Assembly: GCF_015234355.1 (NCBI RefSeq)
Contig: NZ_JADGMV010000007.1
Span: forward strand, 100,865-164,864
Direction of reading: 5' to 3'
Length of the DNA stretch: 64,000 nucleotides
Source: Psychrobacter sp. NG25
GTDB taxonomy: Bacteria; Pseudomonadota; Gammaproteobacteria; Pseudomonadales; Moraxellaceae
Part shown: piece by piece, positions 63,934 to 64,000 of the stretch
How the letters are laid out: each line of letters begins with the position of its first letter
How positions within the stretch are numbered: position 1 is the first letter of the stretch
Translations under genes and position numbers: made by a program
The notes under the pieces: generated by a model
What the model saw: the letters and a program-made list of their open reading frames with translations, nothing else
Told to the model about the DNA's origin: nothing
Databases searched by the model: none

Positions 63934-64000
63934 AGTCAGCTCGCTAAATAGGATAAGCCACATTGGCTATGACTGTTTAGTTGAAATACTAACACTGGAC

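Larger units (their letters stand above)
63563..64000 (+). other. Right-edge leader region with tandem promoters
   Basis: About 438 bases with no coding frame. Two strong promoter sequences occur near the end; the A-rich stretch before the second could be an UP element, and the last 60 bases may be the start of an untranslated leader. Confidence 0.5.

Overview
The window reads as an ordinary stretch of gammaproteobacterial chromosome, most likely Psychrobacter or a close Moraxellaceae relative. This rests on recognised protein sequences and gene order (pheS-pheT-ihfA, trxA-rho, tatABC-hisIE, anmK divergent from tyrS, corC-lnt), a fused hisIE, a moderately AT-rich composition with AT-rich spacers, and no phage, plasmid or conjugation genes. 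No database was searched, so the genus is an inference from recall.

Layout. 1-8.4 kb: the 5' part of urtA (urea ABC transporter) behind a probable sigma-54 promoter, a secreted DUF4139 protein, an NRDE/TANGO2 protein, rppH, an OsmC and a MAPEG protein, dusC and a UvrD-like helicase. 8.7-12.3 kb: tatABC, hisIE and a hotdog thioesterase, all leftward. 12.6-17.8 kb: rpmI, rplT, pheS, pheT and ihfA, rightward. 18-23 kb: two small lipoproteins, a zinc metallopeptidase, rho and trxA. 23-30 kb: rluA-type pseudouridine synthase, a Baeyer-Villiger-type monooxygenase, a 2-hydroxyacid dehydrogenase, and a two-component pair whose regulator has two receiver domains and no output domain. 30.8-44 kb: rapA, tesB, mutY, an RbgA/YlqF-type GTPase, a giant DUF2339 membrane protein, a dienelactone hydrolase, ycgN and a DUF4105 (Lnb_N) membrane protein. 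44.4-52 kb: corC, lnt, a small membrane protein, a POT peptide transporter and an aminopeptidase P. 52-64 kb: a coiled-coil protein, a stand-alone FabF, anmK, tyrS, an acetyltransferase, a DUF1653 protein, an alpha/beta hydrolase with a THI5-like protein, ydfG, upp and a UDG-superfamily protein. The right edge ends in two near-consensus tandem promoters of the kind that drive rRNA or tRNA operons.

Functional themes are translation and RNA metabolism (L35, L20, PheRS, TyrRS, RppH, Rho, RapA, DusC, pseudouridine synthase, ribosome-assembly GTPase), envelope and lipoprotein biogenesis (Tat, Lnt, DUF4105, AnmK, small lipoproteins), DNA repair (MutY, UDG-like) and nitrogen or peptide nutrition (UrtA, POT transporter, aminopeptidase P). 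Most transcription units end in strong, often bidirectional hairpin terminators.

I found no convincing new multi-gene system. The most interesting non-genic signals are a family of about 108-bp intergenic repeats with TATAGTC/GACTATA ends (three copies), a 176-bp MITE-like element splitting corC from lnt, a set of short tandem duplications (several of them 15 bp) in untranslated regions, and a palindromic operator-like array upstream of the stand-alone fabF. The most interesting gene-level oddity is a cytoplasmic THI5-like protein that keeps the His but not the Lys of the yeast active site.
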